From positions 1 through 64,000 of the forward strand of contig NZ_JAFHKI010000052.1 of the NCBI RefSeq assembly GCF_016937615.1: a stretch of DNA of 64,000 nt, read 5' to 3'. Under the pieces are notes generated by a model that was not told the DNA's origin, ran no database searches, and saw nothing but the letters and a program-made list of their open reading frames with translations. Origin of the DNA: Pseudomonas lactucae. GTDB taxonomy: Bacteria > Pseudomonadota > Gammaproteobacteria > Pseudomonadales > Pseudomonadaceae. Made by a program: the position numbers and the translations under genes. Shown in pieces: positions 10,120-19,268 of this stretch; position 1 is the stretch's first letter, and each line of letters opens with the position of its first letter.

Positions 10120-10431
10120 GAAGGTTTTCTGACCCGGTCGTAAGGGGGCGCGATTATGCCAGAAAACCTCGGTAATCGATGCACTAGCTGCTCATCGGTC
10201 ACCCTCTTCATTGAAAAAAAACCGGCAAAGGCCCTTCATCCCAGGGTTTTCGGGGCTTTGGCAAGTCTTTGATTTATAAAGCAGGGGGGCCAAAACAACG
10301 GTTTTTGTCATCAATCCGTCATGCCAGAAACATTTGTATGAAATTTTACCGAGGCGATGGGCGACGGGTAGCCAATTGATAGCTATGTGCCCTTGGTCAG
10401 GGTTGCAACCTTGAGGCTCAACCTGAATCGC
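10120..10431. other. Intergenic region upstream of pitA
   Basis: These 312 bases hold the presumed pitA promoter, but I see no convincing Pho box, RNA gene or small reading frame. The 66-residue gene on the same strand ends at its right edge. Confidence 0.4.
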
Positions 10432-10632
10432 TCAGGGCTCTTCGGCTTTGAGTTCCTGTTCGATCTTTTGAATTTCCTGGGCAAATGCCTGATCGAGCAA
10501 GCTGGCTCGCTTGCGCCAGGGTTTGCGTTCAGGTTCTGGCTGGGCGGCGTAAGTGGTGACTTCCCCGCCGTAAACGTCCTTGTAACGTTGTTCCTGGCGC
10601 TCTAGTTCTGCGCGCAGTTCATCTTTCGTCAC
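10432..10632 (-). CDS. Conserved small charged protein, 66 aa
   Basis: The protein begins [20 protein letters not shown] from a GTG start and is rich in charged residues. Two predicted helices flank a Pro-rich segment ([10 protein letters not shown]). It has no signal peptide or membrane segment. The open frame continues upstream to 10749, but GTG 10632 is preceded by taggtaacaac, a plausible ribosome-binding site, and the upstream residues look non-coding. Its function is unknown. Confidence 0.65.
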   Translation of the reverse strand: MTKDELRAELERQEQRYKDVYGGEVTTYAAQPEPERKPWRKRASLLDQAFAQEIQKIEQELKAEEP

Positions 10633-11190
10633 GTTGTTACCTAATTGAGTTGAGTGTAAATCGCTTGCAGCGTTATCCCTGAATATCGCCCTCGGCTTGT
10701 TCAAAGTTGAACGTTCTAAACGTTCAACTAAAAGCAGAGGCGCCGTCACTTGTTATGGCATTGATTCAAGGTAAGTGTTGCAACCGGCACTGCATGACAT
10801 ATGCACGACCTGGCGAGCTCTGGTGCCGATGGTGAAACCGGGCAGACCTGAGCACAGGGTGCATTATAGCGACGCATTTGGATAACACTATCGGTATAAA
10901 GTTAAAAAGCGTCAACATTATGTGCGGGTTTTGTTACACGAGCATGTGAATACGTGCTCATATTCTGACGTCATAAAGTGTGCCCGACATGCGGTGTTAT
11001 AAAACATGCCTGAAATTGTGCCGGGGACGTGAAAAGCGCTCAGGGTGCCGGCAACCGGTAGAATTGCGATAATCGAATGATCGTCCGATAATCGCCCAAT
11101 GTTCCCGGCTCTGCCTTGTGCCCCACGTCCGGCGCGGCTTGTAATAGCGGCCGAAGTCCCTGCGGTCGACAATAAAAGAAGGATCCCCTC
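10633..11190. other. Intergenic region upstream of pcaR
   Basis: This 558-base AT-richer gap carries the PcaR-like boxes near its right end (11064-11097). I see no RNA gene or convincing small protein in the rest. Confidence 0.4.
11064..11097 (+). promoter_or_regulatory. Tandem PcaR-like operator sites upstream of pcaR
   Basis: Two copies of CGATAATCG lie 19 bases apart in the same orientation (11067-11075 and 11086-11094). The second, GTCCGATAATCGCCC, differs at only two positions from the 15-base PcaR box GTTCGATAATCGCAC that I recall from P. putida. They lie about 95 bases before pcaR, consistent with autoregulation. Confidence 0.7.
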
Positions 11191-12032
11191 ATGAACGATC
11201 AATTGCGCAACTCTTTCGCGTCAGCCGCGCGCCGATCGTTGCCTCGCCGGCCAAGCGCATCCAGGCGTTTACCGGTGATCCCGACTTCATGACCTCCCTG
11301 GCGCGTGGCTTGGCCGTGGTGCAGGCATTCCAGGAGCGCAAGCGCCACCTGACCATCGCCCAGATCAGCCACCGTACCGAGATTCCTCGCGCCGCCGTGC
11401 GTCGTTGCCTGCATACGCTGATCAAGCTCGGCTACGCCACCACCGATGGGCGCACCTATTCATTGCTGCCCAAAGTACTGACGCTTGGCCACGCCTATCT
11501 GTCGTCCACGCCGCTGGCTGTGTCGGCCCAGCCCTATCTGGACCGCATGAGCGAGCAACTCCACGAAGCCTGTAACATGGCCACCCTCGAAGGCGACGAC
11601 ATTCTTTATATCGCCCGTTCGGCCACCACTCAGCGCCTGATTTCGGTGGACCTGTCGGTGGGTGGGCGCTTGCCGGCCTATTGCACCTCCATGGGTCGCA
11701 TCCTGCTGGCAGCGCTGGACGATGCTTCGCTGCAGGACTACCTCGATCATGCCGACCTGCAAACCAAGACCAGCCGCACCCTGACCACGCCCGAAGCTTT
11801 GTTCGAATGCCTGCAGCAAGTGCGTCAGCAGGGCTGGTGCATTGTTGACCAGGAACTGGAGCAGGGTTTGCGCTCGATCGCCGTGCCGGTGTATGACGCC
11901 TCGGGTCAGGTCTTGGCGGCGCTCAATGTCAGCACCCACGCCGGACGCGTCAGCCGCAGCGAATTGGAGCAGCGCTTCCTGCCGAGCATGCTCAGCGCCA
12001 GCCGTGAGTTGAGTACACAGCTGTTCGCCTAA
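11191..12032 (+). CDS. pcaR: IclR-family regulator PcaR (frameshift near the start)
   Basis: PcaR senses beta-ketoadipate and controls the pca genes. The IclR layout is clear: an N-terminal winged helix (ARGLAVVQAFQERKRHLTIA, then HRTEIPRAAVRRCLHTL) followed by an IclR effector domain (YIARSATTQRLISVDLSVG, GLRSIAVPV). ATG 11191 after agaagga starts MNDQLRNSFAS, but a base is missing around 11224-11233. The remaining frame then resumes as APIVASPAKRIQAF and joins the long open frame from 11289. With the base restored the protein is 280 residues. If the break were real, translation would have to start at 11289 and would still include the whole DNA-binding domain. Confidence 0.92.
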
Positions 12033-12035
12033 GCT

Positions 12036-12050
12036 GTTCGGTGATCGCAC
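12036..12050 (+). promoter_or_regulatory. PcaR-like box upstream of pcaK
   Basis: GTTCGGTGATCGCAC matches the recalled 15-base PcaR box at 13 of 15 positions. It lies just after the pcaR stop codon and about 130 bases before pcaK. Confidence 0.6.
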
Positions 12051-12178
12051 AGATCCCGGCGTGATCGATTGACGGTGTTTCACCTGGCTTATTACTGTGC
12101 GGCAGCGCGCTTCTGGCGCCGCCCAATAATAATGACGACCCCAGGTCGTCGGCCCGCCCCCGGTGTGGAATAAAAACA

Positions 12179-13519
12179 ATGAATCAACCTTCTGTCGGTG
12201 CCCCCCTGGACGTGCAGTCCTTTATCAATGCCCAGCCACTGTCACGCTACCAGTGGCGTGTGGTGATTCTGTGTTTCCTGATTGTGTTCCTCGATGGCCT
12301 GGATACCGCCGCCATGGGCTTTATCGCGCCTGCCCTGTCCCAGGACTGGGGCATCGACCGCGCGAGCCTCGGCCCGGTGATGAGCGCCGCGTTGATCGGC
12401 ATGGTCTTTGGCGCACTAGGTTCCGGCCCGCTGGCCGACCGCTTTGGTCGCAAAGTCGTGCTGGTGGGGGCGGTGCTGGTGTTTGGTGCGTTCAGCCTGG
12501 CGTCGGCCTACAGCAGCAATGTCGATCAACTGCTGGTGCTGCGCTTCCTCACCGGGCTGGGCCTGGGGGCCGGGATGCCCAACGCCACCACGCTGCTGTC
12601 CGAATACACCCCCGAACGTCACAAGTCACTGCTGGTGACCAGCATGTTCTGCGGTTTCAACCTGGGCATGGCCGGAGGTGGGTTTATCTCGGCCAAGCTT
12701 ATCCCCGCGTTCGGCTGGCACAGCCTGCTGCTGATCGGCGGCATCCTGCCGTTGATCCTGGCCGTGGTGCTGCTGGTGTGGCTGCCGGAGTCGGCGCGCT
12801 ACCTGGTGGTGCGCAATCGCGGCACGGACAAAGTGCGCAAAACGCTGTCACCCATCGAGCCCACTATCGTCGCCCGAGCCACCGACTTCAGTGTGCCCGA
12901 GCAAAAAACCGTCAAGGCACGCAACGTGTTCGTGGTGATTTTCTCCGGCACCTACAGCGCCGGCACCTTGTTGCTGTGGCTCACCTATTTTATGGGCCTG
13001 GTGATTGTTTACTTGCTCACCAGTTGGCTGCCGACGCTGATGCGCGACAGCGGCGCCAGCATGGAGCAGGCCGCGTTTATCGGTGCGTTGTTCCAGTTTG
13101 GTGGCGTGTTGAGTGCGGTCGGCGTGGGTTGGGCGATGGACCGGTTCAACCCTCACAAGGTGATCGGCGCTTTCTACCTGCTGGCCGGGGTGTTTGCCTA
13201 CGCGGTAGGGCAGAGCCTGGGCAATATCACGCTACTGGCGACCCTGGTGCTGATCGCCGGGATGTGCGTCAACGGCGCGCAATCGGCGATGCCCTCCCTG
13301 GCGGCCCGTTTCTACCCGACCCAGGGCCGCGCCACCGGCGTGTCATGGATGCTTGGCATCGGCCGCTTCGGTGCGATTCTTGGCGCGTGGATGGGCGCCA
13401 CCTTGCTCGGCCTGGGCTGGAACTTCGAGCAGGTGCTCACCGCTCTGGTGATTCCGGCGGCGTTGGCCACCACAGCAGTGGTCATCAAAGGCATGGTCAG
13501 CCACGCCGACGCTACCTGA
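12179..13519 (+). CDS. pcaK: 4-hydroxybenzoate/protocatechuate transporter PcaK
   Basis: This 446-residue MFS protein belongs to the aromatic acid:H+ symporter family. Visible family motifs are LDGLDTAAMGFIAPAL in helix 1 (the DGxD motif of this group), GPLADRFGRKVV between helices 2 and 3, and LPESARYL mid-protein. It imports 4-hydroxybenzoate and related acids and takes part in chemotaxis to them in P. putida. It lies between pcaR and pcaIJ, with its own PcaR-like box upstream. Confidence 0.95.
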   Translation: MNQPSVGAPLDVQSFINAQPLSRYQWRVVILCFLIVFLDGLDTAAMGFIAPALSQDWGIDRASLGPVMSAALIGMVFGALGSGPLADRFGRKVVLVGAVLVFGAFSLASAYSSNVDQLLVLRFLTGLGLGAGMPNATTLLSEYTPERHKSLLVTSMFCGFNLGMAGGGFISAKLIPAFGWHSLLLIGGILPLILAVVLLVWLPESARYLVVRNRGTDKVRKTLSPIEPTIVARATDFSVPEQKTVKARNVFVVIFSGTYSAGTLLLWLTYFMGLVIVYLLTSWLPTLMRDSGASMEQAAFIGALFQFGGVLSAVGVGWAMDRFNPHKVIGAFYLLAGVFAYAVGQSLGNITLLATLVLIAGMCVNGAQSAMPSLAARFYPTQGRATGVSWMLGIGRFGAILGAWMGATLLGLGWNFEQVLTALVIPAALATTAVVIKGMVSHADAT

Positions 13520-13562
13520 GGCCTGACCGAGTTCGCCCAAGTGAGTAGCTAGACAACAATCA

Positions 13563-13595
13563 GTTCGATAATCGAACGGTTAGTCGATTATCGGA
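13563..13595 (+). promoter_or_regulatory. PcaR-like operator upstream of pcaI
   Basis: GTTCGATAATCGAAC (13563-13577) matches the recalled PcaR box at 14 of 15 positions. A second half-site, CGATTATC (13585-13592), lies in inverted orientation 10 bases further on. The position about 90-120 bases before pcaI fits activation of the pcaIJ promoter. Confidence 0.75.
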
Positions 13596-13682
13596 TTGTT
13601 TGACCCATTTGCCCGGCTTAATCTGCAAGCACTTCGGCGCCCTCTCAGCGCCTTTTTCGAACAACACCGGGAGCCCGACCCC

Positions 13683-14540
13683 ATGGCTGAAATTCTTGCG
13701 CTGCGCGACGCGGTGAAGCGATTTGTGAACGATGGCGATACCGTCGCCCTCGAAGGCTTCACCCACCTGATCCCTACGGCCGCAGGTCATGAAATCATCC
13801 GTCAGGGCAAGAAAGACCTGACGTTGGTGCGCATGACGCCCGACCTGATCTACGACCAGTTGATCGGCGCCGGCTGCGCACGCAAGTTGATTTTCTCCTG
13901 GGGCGGCAACCCAGGCGTGGGCTCCCTGCACCGGCTGCGTGACGCCGTCGAAAAGCAATGGCCGCAACCGCTGGAAATCGAAGAACACAGCCACGCCGAT
14001 CTGGCCAATGCCTACGTCGCCGGCGCCTCGGGCTTGCCGTTCGCGGTGCTGCGTGCCTATGCCGGTTCCGACCTGCCCAAGGTCAACCCGCTGATCAAAA
14101 GCGTGACCTGCCCGTTTACTGGCGAAGTGCTTGCGGCGGTACCGTCGGTGCGTCCGGACGTCACGGTGATCCATGCACAGAAAGCCGACCGCAAGGGCAA
14201 CGTGCTGCTCTGGGGCATTCTCGGTGTGCAAAAGGAAGCGGCGCTGGCGGCCAAGCGTTGCATCGTGACCGTTGAAGAGATCGTCGACGACTTGAATGCA
14301 CCGATGAACAGCTGTGTGTTGCCGACCTGGGCCCTGACTGCGGTGTGCCACGTGCCCGGCGGCGCACACCCGTCCTACGCTCACGGCTACAACGAGCGCG
14401 ACAACCGTTTCTACCAGGCGTGGGACCCGATCGCCCGCGACCGTGAGACCTTTACCGCGTGGATCAACGCATACATCCACGGCACCGCCGACTTCACTGA
14501 ATTCCAGGCCAAGCTGACCGCACAGCAGGAGGCCAAGTAA
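13683..14540 (+). CDS. pcaI: 3-oxoadipate CoA-transferase subunit A
   Basis: With pcaJ this 285-residue subunit moves CoA from succinyl-CoA to beta-ketoadipate. The family I CoA-transferase alpha-subunit pattern is visible: DGDTVALEGFTHLIPTAAGH near the N-terminus and FSWGGNPGVGSLHRLRDAVE in the GxGxP-like region. ATG 13683 (MAEILALRDAV) is chosen. The frame is open upstream to 13596, but that stretch overlaps the operator region. The stop overlaps the pcaJ start by one base, so the two are translationally coupled. Confidence 0.93.
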   Translation: MAEILALRDAVKRFVNDGDTVALEGFTHLIPTAAGHEIIRQGKKDLTLVRMTPDLIYDQLIGAGCARKLIFSWGGNPGVGSLHRLRDAVEKQWPQPLEIEEHSHADLANAYVAGASGLPFAVLRAYAGSDLPKVNPLIKSVTCPFTGEVLAAVPSVRPDVTVIHAQKADRKGNVLLWGILGVQKEAALAAKRCIVTVEEIVDDLNAPMNSCVLPTWALTAVCHVPGGAHPSYAHGYNERDNRFYQAWDPIARDRETFTAWINAYIHGTADFTEFQAKLTAQQEAK

Positions 14541-15319
14541 TGGCTTACTCGACCAATGAAATGATGACCGTCGCCGCCGCGCGCCGCCTCAAGAACGGCT
14601 CGGTGTGCTTTGTCGGCATCGGCCTGCCCTCCAAAGCGGCCAACCTGGCGCGCCTGACCTCATCGCCCGATGTGGTGCTGATCTACGAGTCCGGCCCGAT
14701 TGGCGCCAAGCCCTCGGTGTTGCCGTTGTCCATCGGGGACGGCGAGCTGGCGGAGACTGCCGACACCGTGGTGCCGACCGGTGAGATCTTCCGCTACTGG
14801 CTGCAAGGCGGGCGTATTGACGTGGGGTTCCTCGGCGCGGCCCAGGTCGACCGTTTCGGCAATATCAACACCACCGTGGTCGGTGATTACCACCGGCCCA
14901 AAGTGCGCCTGCCGGGTGCCGGTGGCGCGCCGGAGATCGCCGGTTCCGCCAAGAGCGTGCTGATTATCCTCAAGCAGTCGTCGCGTTCGTTTGTCGACAA
15001 GCTGGACTTCATCACCTCCGTCGGCCACGGCGAAGGCGGCGATTCACGCAAACGCCTGGGCCTGCCGGGTGCCGGTCCTGTAGGGATTATTACCGACCTG
15101 TGCATCATGGAGCCGGAGGAGGGCACCCATGAATTTGTGGTCACTGCGCTGCACCCTGGCGTGACCCGCGAACAAGTCGTGGCGGCCACCGGTTGGGCGA
15201 TTCGTTTTGCCGACCAGGTTGACACCACCGCCGAACCGACAGACATAGAACTGACGGCCTTGCGTGACCTCGAAGCCCGCACCGCCGCCGCCCATGGCCA
15301 AGCGCCAGGAGAGGCCTGA
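14540..15319 (+). CDS. pcaJ: 3-oxoadipate CoA-transferase subunit B
   Basis: This 259-residue beta subunit carries the active-site region of the CoA transferase. The conserved ESGPIGAKP motif (about residue 53) contains the glutamate that forms the CoA thioester in this family. The start overlaps the pcaI stop by one base, and the stop overlaps the pcaF start in TGATG, which is typical of a tightly coupled operon. Confidence 0.93.
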   Translation: MAYSTNEMMTVAAARRLKNGSVCFVGIGLPSKAANLARLTSSPDVVLIYESGPIGAKPSVLPLSIGDGELAETADTVVPTGEIFRYWLQGGRIDVGFLGAAQVDRFGNINTTVVGDYHRPKVRLPGAGGAPEIAGSAKSVLIILKQSSRSFVDKLDFITSVGHGEGGDSRKRLGLPGAGPVGIITDLCIMEPEEGTHEFVVTALHPGVTREQVVAATGWAIRFADQVDTTAEPTDIELTALRDLEARTAAAHGQAPGEA

Positions 15320-16518
15320 TGCGCGACGTATTTATCTGTGATGCCATTCGCACCCCCATCGGCCGGTTCGGCGGCGGCCTCGCCACCGTGCGTGCCGACG
15401 ACCTGGCGGCGCTGCCGATCAAGGCACTGATGGAGCGCAACCCGTCGGTGGAGTGGACGGCCGTGGACGAGGTGTTCCTCGGCTGCGCCAACCAGGCCGG
15501 CGAAGACAACCGCAACGTCGCCCGCATGGCGCTGTTGCTCGCGGGCCTGCCGGAGAGCATTCCGGGTGTGACCCTCAACCGTTTGTGCGCCTCGGGCATG
15601 GACGCTATCGGCACTGCGTTCCGTGCCATTGCCAGTGGCGAGATGGAGCTGGCGATTGCCGGCGGCGTCGAGTCGATGTCCCGCGCGCCGTTTGTGATGG
15701 GCAAGGCCGACGCGGCGTTCTCGCGCAACATGAAGCTGGAGGACACCACCATCGGCTGGCGCTTTATCAACCCGTTGATGAAAGCCCAGTACGGCGTGGA
15801 TGCGATGCCGCAGACCGCCGATAACGTCGCCGACGATTACAACGTTTCGCGCGCCGACCAGGACGCCTTTGCCCTGCGCAGCCAGCAACGTACCGCTGCC
15901 GCGCAGGCCGCCGGCTACTTCGCTGAGGAAATCGTGCCGGTACGGGTCGCCCATAAAAAAGGCGAAACCGTGGTGCAGCACGATGAGCATCCACGCGACA
16001 CCACCCTAGAAGCCCTGGCCAAGCTCAAGCCGGTCAATGGCCCCGACAAGACCGTCACCGCCGGCAACGCGTCGGGTGTGAATGATGGCGCCGCCGCGCT
16101 GATTCTGGCCTCGGCCGAAGCCGTCAAAAAACACGGCCTCACCGCCCGCGCCCGGGTACTGGGCATGGCCAGCGCCGGTGTCGCGCCACGTGTGATGGGC
16201 ATCGGTCCGGTACCGGCGGTACGCAAACTGGTCGAGCGCCTGGGCCTGGCCGTGACTGATTTTGATGTGATCGAACTCAACGAAGCCTTCGCCAGCCAAG
16301 GCCTGGCGGTGCTGCGTGAACTGGGCATTGCCGACGACGCGCCGCAGGTCAACCCGAACGGCGGCGCCATCGCCCTTGGTCACCCATTGGGCATGAGCGG
16401 TGCGCGGCTGGTACTGACCGCCTTGCACCAGTTGGAAAAAACCGGCGGCCGCAAAGGCCTGGCGACCATGTGCGTGGGCGTCGGCCAAGGCCTGGCCCTG
16501 GCGATTGAACGCATCTAA
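15319..16518 (+). CDS. pcaF: 3-oxoadipyl-CoA thiolase
   Basis: This 399-residue thiolase cleaves beta-ketoadipyl-CoA to succinyl-CoA and acetyl-CoA, the last step of the pathway. The catalytic residues are visible: Cys90 in [10 protein letters not shown], His355 in [10 protein letters not shown] and Cys385 in CVGVGQG. The NEAFASQG motif also fits. Its start overlaps the pcaJ stop, and pcaH follows after 17 bases, preceded by agagaggaa. Confidence 0.96.
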   Translation: MRDVFICDAIRTPIGRFGGGLATVRADDLAALPIKALMERNPSVEWTAVDEVFLGCANQAGEDNRNVARMALLLAGLPESIPGVTLNRLCASGMDAIGTAFRAIASGEMELAIAGGVESMSRAPFVMGKADAAFSRNMKLEDTTIGWRFINPLMKAQYGVDAMPQTADNVADDYNVSRADQDAFALRSQQRTAAAQAAGYFAEEIVPVRVAHKKGETVVQHDEHPRDTTLEALAKLKPVNGPDKTVTAGNASGVNDGAAALILASAEAVKKHGLTARARVLGMASAGVAPRVMGIGPVPAVRKLVERLGLAVTDFDVIELNEAFASQGLAVLRELGIADDAPQVNPNGGAIALGHPLGMSGARLVLTALHQLEKTGGRKGLATMCVGVGQGLALAIERI

Positions 16519-16535
16519 CAAGAGAGGAACGCTCC

Positions 16536-17239
16536 ATGAGTGACAAGCCCGGTTACCGCGCCCGCAAGCGGGCACCCAACCTGATTACCTGCACCCGGCC
16601 TACCAGTCGACGAACCTGCGTTCGCCGTCCCAGCCGTTGGTGTTTTTGCCGCATTCACTGTCGGAAATTACCGGCCCGACCATCGGCGCCGAGCGTGTCG
16701 ATGCGAAGGACAACGACCTCACCGCCCAGCATGAAGGCGAGCCCCAGGGCGAGCGCATCATCATTCATGGCCGTGTGCTGGATGAAAACGGCCTGCCGGT
16801 GCCGGGCATCCTGGTGGAGATCTGGCAGGCTAACGCCGCGGGTCGCTACAACCACAAGCGCGACCTGCACGACGCGCCGCTGGACCCGAATTTTACCGGC
16901 ACCGGGCGGACCGTCACCGACGCCGACGGCTGGTACCAGTTCCAGACCATCAAGCCCGGCGCCTACCCGTGGGGCAACCACCACAACGCGTGGCGCCCGG
17001 CGCATATCCACTTTTCACTGTTCGGCCCCAGCGTGCTGACGCGCCTGGTGACGCAGATGTATTTCCCCGGCGACCCGTTGCTGGAATACGACCCGATCTA
17101 CAACTGCGTGCCCGATACCAGCGCCAAGGAACGCCTGATCGCGCGTTTTGACCTGGAAAAAACCATTCCTTCCTATGCCCTCGGCTACCGCTGGGACATC
17201 GTCCTGCGCGGCCGCGACGCCACGCCGATGGAGAAATGA
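16536..17239 (+). CDS. pcaH: Protocatechuate 3,4-dioxygenase beta subunit (frameshift near the start)
   Basis: The beta subunit binds the non-haem Fe(III) that cleaves protocatechuate between its two hydroxyls. The ligand motifs are present: a Tyr in GRYNHKRDLHD, a Tyr near the GAYPWGNHHNAW segment, and two His in WRPAHIHFS. One base is missing near 16563 (CCC where CCCC is expected). The ATG 16536 frame therefore starts MSDKPGYRA and then leaves frame, while the true frame resumes as GTQPDYLHPAYQSTNLR. The restored length is 234 residues. The longest intact frame begins at 16637. pcaG starts one base after the stop. Confidence 0.93.
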
Positions 17240-17240
17240 G

Positions 17241-17807
17241 ATGAGCCTTTACGCAACCACGTCCCACACCGTTGGGCCGTATTACCACATCGGCCTGACC
17301 TGGCTGAACCGCGAGGACCTGACCAGCGCCGCCACTCTCGGTGAGCGTGTGGCGATCAGCGGGCAAGTGGTGGATGGCAACGGCGATGCGGTCAACGACG
17401 CCATGCTCGAAGTCTGGCAGGCCAACGCCGCCGGCAAATATGACCACCCCGAAGATGAGCAGGACAAGGCCGTCGACCCCAACTTCGAAGGGTTTGGGCG
17501 TGTGCCGGTGGATGCCGAGGGGCGTTTCCGCTTTACCACCATCAAGCCGGGCTGTGTGCCGGGGTTGAAGGGCACGACCCAGGCGCCGCATCTGGTGGTG
17601 CTGGTGTTTGCGCGGGGTCTGGTCAAGCACCTGTTGACGCGGATTTATTTTGACGGTGAAGCGCTGAACGGGGACGACCCGTTGCTGGCGTGTGTGCCGG
17701 CAGAGCGGCGCGGTACGTTGATTGCCAAGCCGGGGGATGATGGGGTGTACCAGTGGAATGTGATTTTGCAGGGGACAGATAAGGAAACGGTGTTCTTCGA
17801 TTATTGA
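17241..17807 (+). CDS. pcaG: Protocatechuate 3,4-dioxygenase alpha subunit
   Basis: This 188-residue subunit resembles PcaH across the intradiol dioxygenase fold (EVWQANAAGKYDHPED, then FTTIKPGCVPG) but has PHLVVLVFARG where the beta subunit has its HIH iron ligands. That is the expected non-catalytic alpha pattern. ATG 17241 follows the pcaH stop by one base, and the frame upstream of it lies inside pcaH. A repeat follows the gene and marks the end of this transcription block. Confidence 0.95.
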   Translation: MSLYATTSHTVGPYYHIGLTWLNREDLTSAATLGERVAISGQVVDGNGDAVNDAMLEVWQANAAGKYDHPEDEQDKAVDPNFEGFGRVPVDAEGRFRFTTIKPGCVPGLKGTTQAPHLVVLVFARGLVKHLLTRIYFDGEALNGDDPLLACVPAERRGTLIAKPGDDGVYQWNVILQGTDKETVFFDY

Positions 17808-17824
17808 TCAGTAGCAGCGGTAGG

Positions 17825-17902
17825 TTTCAAGCTGCAAGCTACAAGGAAAAGCAGTGACCGCGTCGGTTCTTCTCTTGCAGCTTGTAGCTTGCTGCTTGCA
17901 AC
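17825..17902. repeat. Inverted intergenic repeat, AGCTTGCAGCTTG family
   Basis: Arms TTCAAGCTGCAAGCTACAAG (17825-17844) and CTTGCAGCTTGTAGCTTG (17874-17891) are inverted copies around a 30-base centre. The same unit occurs near 43.1 kb and 55.65 kb, always between genes. Confidence 0.75.
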
Positions 17903-17962
17903 TACCTCTGGTTGTTGCAAAGTATGTCTAGGCTATAACCGTTCCCACTGAGTGAAAAAATC

Positions 17963-19258
17963 ATGACCACAAAAACCAGTCATTACACCGGAGAAGAACG
18001 CAGCAAACGAATCTTTGCGATTGTCGGTGCCTCTTCCGGCAACCTGGTCGAATGGTTCGACTTCTACGTCTACGCCTTCTGCGCGATCTATTTTGCCCCG
18101 GCGTTTTTTCCTTCTGACGACCCCACGGTGCAACTGCTCAACACCGCCGGCGTGTTCGCCGCCGGGTTTTTGATGCGGCCCATCGGCGGCTGGTTGTTCG
18201 GCCGCGTGGCCGACAAACACGGTCGCAAAAATTCGATGATGATCTCGGTGCTGATGATGTGCGCCGGTTCCCTGGTCATTGCCTTTTTACCCACCTACAA
18301 GGACATCGGCGCCTGGGCCCCGGCCCTGCTGCTGGTGGCGCGGCTGTTCCAGGGCTTGTCGGTGGGCGGCGAATACGGCACCACCGCCACCTACATGAGT
18401 GAAGTCGCGCTCAAGGGCCAGCGCGGCTTCTTCGCGTCGTTCCAATACGTGACCCTGATCGGCGGACAATTGCTGGCGGTGCTGGTGGTGGTGATCCTGC
18501 AACAGATCCTCAGCGAAGAAGAACTGCGGGCCTGGGGCTGGCGCATTCCCTTCGTGATCGGCGCGGTGGCGGCGCTGATCTCGCTGTTGCTGCGGCGCAC
18601 CCTCAAGGAAACCACCAGCAAGGAGATCCGCCAGGACAAGGACGCCGGCAGCATCGTCGCGCTGTTTCGCGACCACGGCCGGGCGTTCATCACGGTGCTG
18701 GGCTACACCGCCGGTGGCTCGCTGATTTTCTACACCTTTACCACCTATATGCAGAAGTACCTGGTGAACACCGTCGGCATGCACGCCAAGACCGCGAGCT
18801 ACATCATGACCGGCGCGCTGTTTCTGTATATGTGCATGCAGCCGCTGTTCGGCATGCTGGCAGACAAGATCGGCCGACGTAATTCGATGCTCTGGTTTGC
18901 CGGCCTGGGTACCCTGTTCACGGTGCCGATCCTGTTGACCCTGAAGACCGTCAGCAGCCCGTTCCTGGCCTTTGTATTGATCACCCTGGCGTTGGCGATC
19001 GTGAGTTTCTACACCTCGATCAGCGGGCTGGTCAAAGCCGAGATGTTCCCGCCTCAGGTGCGTGCCTTGGGCGTGGGCCTGGCGTATGCGGTGGCGAATG
19101 CGGTGTTTGGCGGTTCGGCGGAAGTCGTGGCGTTGAGCCTTAAATCCATCGGTATGGAAAACACCTTCTATTGGTATGTCACGGCGATGATGGCGGTGGC
19201 CTTCCTGTTCAGCCTGCGCCTGCCCAAGCAGGCCGCTTACCTGCACCACGATCTGTAA
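17963..19258 (+). CDS. pcaT: MFS dicarboxylate/oxoadipate permease PcaT
   Basis: This 431-residue 12-helix protein belongs to the metabolite:H+ symporter (MHS, KgtP/ProP-like) family. Visible marks are [13 protein letters not shown] in helix 1, [18 protein letters not shown] after helix 2 and the [17 protein letters not shown] segment. Its position between pcaG and pcaB matches PcaT of P. putida, which is thought to move beta-ketoadipate or related dicarboxylates. The exact substrate is inferred from context. pcaB follows 10 bases later. Confidence 0.88.
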   Translation: MTTKTSHYTGEERSKRIFAIVGASSGNLVEWFDFYVYAFCAIYFAPAFFPSDDPTVQLLNTAGVFAAGFLMRPIGGWLFGRVADKHGRKNSMMISVLMMCAGSLVIAFLPTYKDIGAWAPALLLVARLFQGLSVGGEYGTTATYMSEVALKGQRGFFASFQYVTLIGGQLLAVLVVVILQQILSEEELRAWGWRIPFVIGAVAALISLLLRRTLKETTSKEIRQDKDAGSIVALFRDHGRAFITVLGYTAGGSLIFYTFTTYMQKYLVNTVGMHAKTASYIMTGALFLYMCMQPLFGMLADKIGRRNSMLWFAGLGTLFTVPILLTLKTVSSPFLAFVLITLALAIVSFYTSISGLVKAEMFPPQVRALGVGLAYAVANAVFGGSAEVVALSLKSIGMENTFYWYVTAMMAVAFLFSLRLPKQAAYLHHDL

Positions 19259-19268
19259 AGGACGAGTT

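Noticed and set aside
12163..13548. A second long frame overlapping pcaK on the same strand
   Set aside because: pcaK is an intact MFS transporter in the adjacent frame. The second frame is Arg/Gly-rich and has no membrane pattern.
17825..17902. Inverted repeats considered as a CRISPR or transposon end
   Set aside because: There are no regular spacers and no transposase. The same unit recurs singly in other intergenic gaps, which fits a dispersed repeat.
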